A stretch of 10,646 bases of DNA, from contig JBAUUR010000150.1 in the NCBI GenBank assembly GCA_049582805.1, positions 1 through 10,646 on the forward strand, written 5' to 3'. Numbering within the stretch: the stretch's first letter is position 1; each line of letters begins with the position of its first letter. Origin of the DNA: CAVXFS01 sp049582805 (GTDB taxonomy: Bacteria > Pseudomonadota > Gammaproteobacteria > Burkholderiales > Gallionellaceae). Of the stretch, positions 6,853-10,646 are shown piece after piece. The notes under the pieces were generated by a model that saw only the letters and a program-made list of their open reading frames with translations, was not told the DNA's origin and ran no database searches. Position numbers and translations under genes: made by a program.

Positions 6853-6861
6853 GGAGGTAAC

Positions 6862-8064
6862 ATGCAACATGTTTACGACTATGTGATTGTGGGCGGGGGG
6901 CTGGCGGGTGCTTCAGCGGTGCAGGGCATACGCGAGCTGGATGCGGCGGGGAGGATACTGCTGGTGGGCGAGGAAAATCACTTGCCCTACGACCGGCCGC
7001 CATTATCCAAGAAGCTGTGGTTCGGCAAACAGAAGGTGGAGGACATCTACCTCCACGACCGCTCGTTCTACGACAAGCACGCCGTTACGCTGGCGCTGGG
7101 CGCAAAGGCGGCGCGGCTTGATCCCGATGCAAAGACGCTAACCACCGCCCAAGGCGAGACTTACGTCTATGGCAAGCTGCTGCTGGCGACAGGCTGCAAG
7201 CCGCGGCCGCTGACCATTCCCGGCGGCGATCTCGATGGCATCAGTTACTACCGCAGTCTGGACGATTACCTGCACACACGGCGAGCAGCCGCGGAGGGCA
7301 AGTCCGCAGTGGTGGTCGGCGGCGGCTTCATCGGTTCGGAGCTGGCCGCTGCGCTCAATATCAACAAGCTGCATGTCACCATGATTTTCCCCAGCGCCCT
7401 TCTATGCGACCGGGTGTTGCCAGACTACCTGGGACGTGCCGTGCAGCAGCGCTATGCCGAGAAGGGCGTCAGGATACTGGCGTCAGACAAGCCCGTTTCT
7501 TTCAGCAAGAATGGCAGCACGTTCATTACCCGCACCGAGCAGGGCGAGATGATTGAGTCGGATATCGTGATCGTCGGTGTAGGCGTCATCCCGGAGATGG
7601 ATCTGGCCAAGAGCGGCGGGCTGGAGGTGGGCAACGGCATCGTGGTGAACGAATATCTCGAGACTTCCCGGTCGGATATTTACGCCGCCGGAGACAATGC
7701 CTTTTTCCCTTACCGGGTGCTGGGACAGCCGATGCGCATCGAGCACTGGGATCACGCACTCAACCAAGGGAAGTGGGCCGGGCGCAACATGGCCGGCGCG
7801 CATGAACCCTTTACCTATCAGCCGTATTTTTTCTCAGATCTGTTCGACTTTGGCTATGAGGCGACCGGCGATGTCGATTCACGTCTGGAAACTTTCGCTG
7901 ACTGGCAGAATGAAAACGATACCGGTGTCATCTACTATCTGCGCGATGGGATGGTACGAGGTGTGATGATGTGCAATGTGTGGGACAAGGTAGAGATGGC
8001 GCGCGAACTCATTATAAAGGGGGAAAGGATGACCCCGGAAAAACTGCGCGGCCTTATTCGTTAG
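6862..8064 (+). CDS. AIF-like FAD-dependent NAD(P)H oxidoreductase, 400 aa
   Basis: This is a two-dinucleotide-fold flavoprotein. The FAD-binding motif is VIVGGGLAGASA (8-19), with E37-E38 at the end of the second strand. YDRPPLSK (43-50) is typical of the ferredoxin-reductase/AIF group. The NAD(P)H fold has VVGGGFIGSE (151-160), and the second FAD contact is IYAAGDNA (273-280). The C-terminal dimer domain has RIEHWDHALNQG (292-303) and YQPYFFSDLFDFGYEATG (319-336), which matches apoptosis-inducing-factor-like enzymes better than Rieske-type ferredoxin reductases. No redox-active CxxC, signal peptide or membrane segment is visible, so it is cytoplasmic. The ATG at 6862 has a near-perfect Shine-Dalgarno (AAGGAGG) 5 bases upstream. 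The likely electron acceptor is a quinone, oxygen or an iron-sulfur partner; none is encoded nearby except the quinone-reductase-like fusion downstream. Confidence 0.88.
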   Translation: MQHVYDYVIVGGGLAGASAVQGIRELDAAGRILLVGEENHLPYDRPPLSKKLWFGKQKVEDIYLHDRSFYDKHAVTLALGAKAARLDPDAKTLTTAQGETYVYGKLLLATGCKPRPLTIPGGDLDGISYYRSLDDYLHTRRAAAEGKSAVVVGGGFIGSELAAALNINKLHVTMIFPSALLCDRVLPDYLGRAVQQRYAEKGVRILASDKPVSFSKNGSTFITRTEQGEMIESDIVIVGVGVIPEMDLAKSGGLEVGNGIVVNEYLETSRSDIYAAGDNAFFPYRVLGQPMRIEHWDHALNQGKWAGRNMAGAHEPFTYQPYFFSDLFDFGYEATGDVDSRLETFADWQNENDTGVIYYLRDGMVRGVMMCNVWDKVEMARELIIKGERMTPEKLRGLIR

Positions 8065-8110
8065 GTTGCGCTGATGGATTTTGCTGGCGGCTATCGGACA
8101 GGAGCCTTAA

Positions 8111-8197
8111 ATGCCCATCTATGTTGCACGAGATAGGGCAGCAGCAGAATGGATGCATGAAGCGGGAATGATGCTCATGTCAGCCCACGGGCCATGA
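8111..8197 (+). CDS. Possible 28-aa leader-like ORF between oxidoreductase and fusion gene
   Basis: The ATG at 8111 has a good Shine-Dalgarno (AGGAG) 6 bases upstream, and the frame runs to TGA at 8195-8197, giving a peptide beginning MPIYVARDRAAAEW and ending MSAHGP. It resembles no known peptide. It could be a translated small ORF, the start of a lost gene, or chance. It lies in the 179-base gap between two co-directional genes. Confidence 0.25.
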   Translation: MPIYVARDRAAAEWMHEAGMMLMSAHGP

Positions 8198-8243
8198 AAC
8201 GTTTGATATAAGGCGCAAGATAAATAAAGTCCGGTATTAACAA

Positions 8244-9779
8244 ATGGTGACTGATGCGACAAGCAATAGCGCGATGAGGGTACTGGTGATATTGGGACAT
8301 CCGCGCAGCCCCAGTCTGTGCTCCGCTCTGGCTGACGCTTATGGACAGGGCGCCCGGGCAGCGGGTATGGAAGTCGAAAATGTCGACTTGGCGGCCATTA
8401 GCTTCGACCTCGATGTACACACGCACTCGCCTTGTGACCAGGACTTGGAGCCCGATCTGCAACGCGCCCGGCGACTTATCGGATGGGCAGAACACATAGT
8501 CTTTATTTATCCCGCTTGGTGGGGGACCGGTCCGGCCCGGCTTAAGGGTTTTCTTGATCGTGTGCTGCTGCCGGGATTCGCGTTCCGCGAACGCGTCGAT
8601 GGTCGTTTCGAAGGCTTGCTAAGTGGGCGAACGTCTCATCTCATCACTACTCTGGATATGCCACCTTGGGTATATCGCTTTATTTATCGTGCTCCCGGTC
8701 ATAATGCGATGAAGCGCTCCTCTTTGGGATTCTGTGGCATCGCGACAACACGCATCCTTGCTCTGGGCCCGGTAAAGGATTCCGAACCGGCACAACGTAC
8801 CCATTGGCTGGAACAAGCACGCGGACTGGGATTTTCGTTACGCAACGGTCCGCGCAGTTGCGTCGGTCGTGCTTCCTTCAAAGTCAAGTCTTGGCTCAAG
8901 GCGCTGCGGTTGCAGTTCTATCCGATGACCTTGATGGCCTATACGGTGGGCGCATTGGGCGCCGCGGCGGTCAGGGGCGAGTGGAATTCATCGATCTTCT
9001 GGCTGGGCTATGCCTGCCTGTTCTTCGGCGAGGCTGCCACCGTGTTCACCAATGAACGTTTTGACTACGAAAGCGACCGACGCAACCTTAACTTCGGGCC
9101 CTTTACCGGCGGCTCGCGAGTGCTGGTAGAAAGTAATCTGAGCTTTCGTGAACTACATGCAGGTATCCTGCTTGCGCTGGTGGCCACTGCGGTATGCGCG
9201 GGTTTGCTGATAGACAGACTTGCGGGCGCGGCCGTGCCGCTTGCCATCCTGATGATGGCAGTGCTCGGGCTGGGTTATACCGCGCCGCCGCTAAAACTCG
9301 TTTGGCGCGGCTGGGGCGAAGTGAATGTTGCATTTACCCATAGCCTAGGGGTAATCCTTTGCGGCTATCTATTTATGGGAGGCGCATGGGACAATTCTTT
9401 TCCATGGCTAATCAGCCTGCCGCTCTTTCTGGCGGTGCTACCGGCCATCATACTATCAGGCATTCCCGACTTCGAAGCAGATAAGCAAGCCGGCAAGCGC
9501 ACTTTGGCGGTGCGTCTGGGCTTAGGGCGGGCATTGCTGCTGTCGATGGCGATGGTTGCCGCCGCACCTTTTGCAGTGGTACTGATCAAGGACATGCCGG
9601 CGCTGCGCGGCAGCTTGCAGGGACTGCTACCGTGGGTATTGCCGCACGCTGTGCTGCTGCTGTTCCTGCTTTACCGCGAATGGCGGAGGCAGTTATGCGA
9701 ACGCATAGACGGACTGATGGTGGCGGCACTGATCTATCTGGTGTGGTTCGGTTTAATCCCGTTGCTGCATTTGTTCTAA
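8244..9779 (+). CDS. Fusion: flavodoxin-fold NAD(P)H quinone reductase + UbiA-type prenyltransferase, 511 aa
   Basis: Residues 11-200 form a Flavodoxin_2/NQO1-like domain: MRVLVILGHPRSPSLCSALAD (strand, then the FMN/FAD-phosphate loop), IVFIYPAWWGTGPARLKGFLDRVL (85-108), the family's flavin and nicotinamide region, and a conserved FIYRAPGHNAMKR. From about 215 to 511 it is a multi-helix UbiA-superfamily prenyltransferase. The first Mg/diphosphate motif is NERFDYESD (270-278), where most relatives have NDxxDxxxD, so the first Asp is Glu. The second is DFEADKQAGKRTLAVRLG (409-426). Seven to nine hydrophobic helices follow each other through the C-terminus. The reading frame is continuous with no stop or repeat at the junction, so this is one polypeptide. 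The start at 8244 has a poor ribosome site; M11 (8274) is an equally good candidate, directly at the first strand. Substrates are unknown: a quinone-like aromatic acceptor is an inference from both domain families. Confidence 0.85.
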   Translation: MVTDATSNSAMRVLVILGHPRSPSLCSALADAYGQGARAAGMEVENVDLAAISFDLDVHTHSPCDQDLEPDLQRARRLIGWAEHIVFIYPAWWGTGPARLKGFLDRVLLPGFAFRERVDGRFEGLLSGRTSHLITTLDMPPWVYRFIYRAPGHNAMKRSSLGFCGIATTRILALGPVKDSEPAQRTHWLEQARGLGFSLRNGPRSCVGRASFKVKSWLKALRLQFYPMTLMAYTVGALGAAAVRGEWNSSIFWLGYACLFFGEAATVFTNERFDYESDRRNLNFGPFTGGSRVLVESNLSFRELHAGILLALVATAVCAGLLIDRLAGAAVPLAILMMAVLGLGYTAPPLKLVWRGWGEVNVAFTHSLGVILCGYLFMGGAWDNSFPWLISLPLFLAVLPAIILSGIPDFEADKQAGKRTLAVRLGLGRALLLSMAMVAAAPFAVVLIKDMPALRGSLQGLLPWVLPHAVLLLFLLYREWRRQLCERIDGLMVAALIYLVWFGLIPLLHLF

Positions 9780-9848
9780 CGCGTGCCGATTATCGCTCCA
9801 CTGACCGACCGCTTTGCAGAAAAACGAAGGGTGGGTTTGTGTCGAAGG
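9780..9848. other. Short spacer between the fusion gene stop and the group II intron 3' end
   Basis: This 69-base exon side of the intron junction contains the direct repeat CGAAGG at 9825-9830 and 9843-9848, the second copy touching the inferred splice site. No clear terminator hairpin for the fusion gene is visible. Confidence 0.35.
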
Positions 9849-9886
9849 ATAGGGGTAGGAAACGGCGATCACCGTCCCCTCCCTCC
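9849..9886 (-). ncRNA. Group II intron domain VI with candidate branch-point A
   Basis: Reading the minus strand, a G-rich arm (GGGAGGGGACGG) pairs with the C-rich arm CCGTTTCCTACCCC over a short loop. An unpaired A at 9856 sits 7 bases from the inferred 3' end, as expected for the lariat branch point. The exact splice site is inferred from this spacing and the terminal AT. Confidence 0.6.
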
Positions 9887-9919
9887 GAACCCGGTGTGCG
9901 GTTGTCCCGCGACGGGCTC
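9887..9919 (-). ncRNA. Group II intron domain V catalytic helix
   Basis: The minus strand gives 33 bases beginning GAGCCCG and ending CGGGTTC, whose outer stem pairs. The inner stem GCGG/CCGC closes a 5-base GACAA loop and is separated by a small bulge near CACA. The AGC triad near the 5' side is the catalytic metal-binding element of domain V. Spacing just after the maturase stop and before domain VI is typical. Confidence 0.8.
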
Positions 9920-9936
9920 TCCAGTCAGTTGTTTCC

Positions 9937-10646
9937 TCATCGGGATTGGCGCGCCAATCTGTGGGCTTTGTGCATCGTGAACAGCCCAAGATCAGCGAAG
10001 AAGGCATTCGGCCATTGTTTGTGATCGCGTAGGCATCGACCTTGACCCGGTCGGTGCTTCTGCCGTCGCAGTATTGCCCGCAATCGACGACGAACAAAGC
10101 CGTCGATTGACGAGAAGGTGAACCGATGGGCATGTTTGAAGTAGCCGTACCAACCTTTCAGAGTCGGATTGAGAGCTGCAATTACGTAACCAATAGAGTT
10201 TCCCTCGTTACGCTTCGTCTTGATGCGGATTTTATCCCGCAAGGACATCAGACTTTTCTTGCGCACCCAACGCTGCCCTGCTTCAAACCGGTAACCCAGA
10301 AACTCAAACCCTTGACCCTCTACCCGGCAATCCCCAACATGGGTCTGGTCCGGATGAAGCGTCAATCCGTTCGCACGCACCCAAGCACGCATGCGGGCCA
10401 GCGCAGATTCCGCTTGTTCCCGACTGCGACGTAATACCACGGCGTCATCAGCATATCGCACCATCACCAGCCCGGCTTCACGCATTTCTACGTCAAGCTC
10501 GTGCAGGTAAATGTTGGCGAGCAGAGGGCTGATTACTGCCCCTTGCGGACTACCCGAAATCGGCGTCCATCGCTTCATGTCTTCCATGATGTCTTGCTTG
10601 AGAAACCGCTGAACGAGCTCCATCACCCGACCGTCCGCAATCCGAT
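9937..10646 (-). CDS. ltrA: Group II intron reverse transcriptase/maturase, C-terminal part (5' end beyond window)
   Basis: The open frame enters from the right edge (RIADGRVMELV, continuous, no start needed) and ends at TGA 9939-9937. RT motifs in order are GSPQGAVISPLLANIYLHELD (fingers/palm), VRYADDAVVL with the catalytic YADD at 10455-10444, HPDQTHVGD, and FEFLGYRF. The thumb/maturase domain X follows (LRDKIRIKTKR, LKGWYGYFKHAHRFTF), and the tail is RLRAILRRQKHRPG, KQWPNAFFADLGLFTM, AHRLARQSR. The frame stops there with no HNH endonuclease, so the protein is a short-tail type that would rely on target features other than its own second-strand cleavage. It catalyses intron splicing and reverse transcription during retromobility. 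Confidence 0.93.
   Translation of the reverse strand, partial: RIADGRVMELVQRFLKQDIMEDMKRWTPISGSPQGAVISPLLANIYLHELDVEMREAGLVMVRYADDAVVLRRSREQAESALARMRAWVRANGLTLHPDQTHVGDCRVEGQGFEFLGYRFEAGQRWVRKKSLMSLRDKIRIKTKRNEGNSIGYVIAALNPTLKGWYGYFKHAHRFTFSSIDGFVRRRLRAILRRQKHRPGQGRCLRDHKQWPNAFFADLGLFTMHKAHRLARQSR

Larger units (their letters stand above)
9849..10646 (-). mobile_element. Group II intron, 3' portion (continues past right edge)
   Basis: On the minus strand the reverse transcriptase gene is followed within 20 bases by a domain V helix and then a domain VI helix. The sequence TACCCCTAT places a bulged-A candidate at 9856, 7 bases before an AU end at 9849, which fits the normal 7-8 base spacing and AY ending of group II introns. 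The intron is antisense to the fusion gene and lies 69 bases past its stop, so it does not interrupt it. The 5' end and domains I-IV lie outside the window. Confidence 0.85.

Noticed and set aside
9632..10024. Plus-strand 130-aa open frame
   Set aside because: It crosses from the fusion gene into the intron in a different frame and has no domain resemblance.

Overview
The window looks like a piece of accessory chromosome from a betaproteobacterium, possibly of the Nitrosomonadales/Gallionellaceae type. This rests on the Gcr-type membrane 'site-specific recombinase' (a mainly betaproteobacterial family), the Crp/Fnr relic, codon use and moderate GC. The taxonomic call is inference from family distribution; no marker gene is present.

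Layout. (1) 1-1424 is IS110-rich: the first codons of one IS110-family transposase leave the window at the left edge (minus strand), and a frameshifted second IS110 transposase lies at about 800-1263 (minus). Between them is an intact-looking 88-aa coiled-coil gene (367-633, minus). Both IS110 starts are preceded by nested inverted repeats, as expected for the non-coding end that carries a bridge RNA in this family. A perfect 13-bp-arm palindrome resembling a type I-E CRISPR repeat sits at 1391-1424. (2) 1718-3742 (+) is the large Gcr-type membrane protein, directly abutted by a 3' piece of an IS3-family transposase (minus). (3) 4003-4399 holds nothing recognisable. (4) 4400-5103 is a dead Crp/Fnr-family regulator with two in-frame stops and several frame changes. 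(5) 5261-6434 (+) holds a glycine-zipper stress-type protein and a Dps ferritin, preceded by an inverted repeat and an 11-bp direct repeat. (6) 6451-6852 is a small membrane protein gene with a damaged 3' half. (7) 6862-9779 (+) holds an AIF-like FAD/NAD(P)H oxidoreductase and a large fusion of a flavodoxin-fold quinone reductase with a UbiA-type prenyltransferase. (8) 9849-10646 (minus) is the 3' part of a group II intron, with reverse transcriptase/maturase, domain V and domain VI, running off the right edge.

How the parts fit. Dps (iron and DNA protection), the stress-type protein, the AIF-like flavoprotein and the quinone-reductase/prenyltransferase fusion suggest an oxidative-stress and redox-cofactor island, all on the + strand. 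The regulator beside it has decayed and mobile elements border it on both sides. The most unusual protein is the flavodoxin-UbiA fusion: one polypeptide could reduce a quinone-like ring and prenylate it, or act on a prenylated quinone at the membrane. That joint function is inference.
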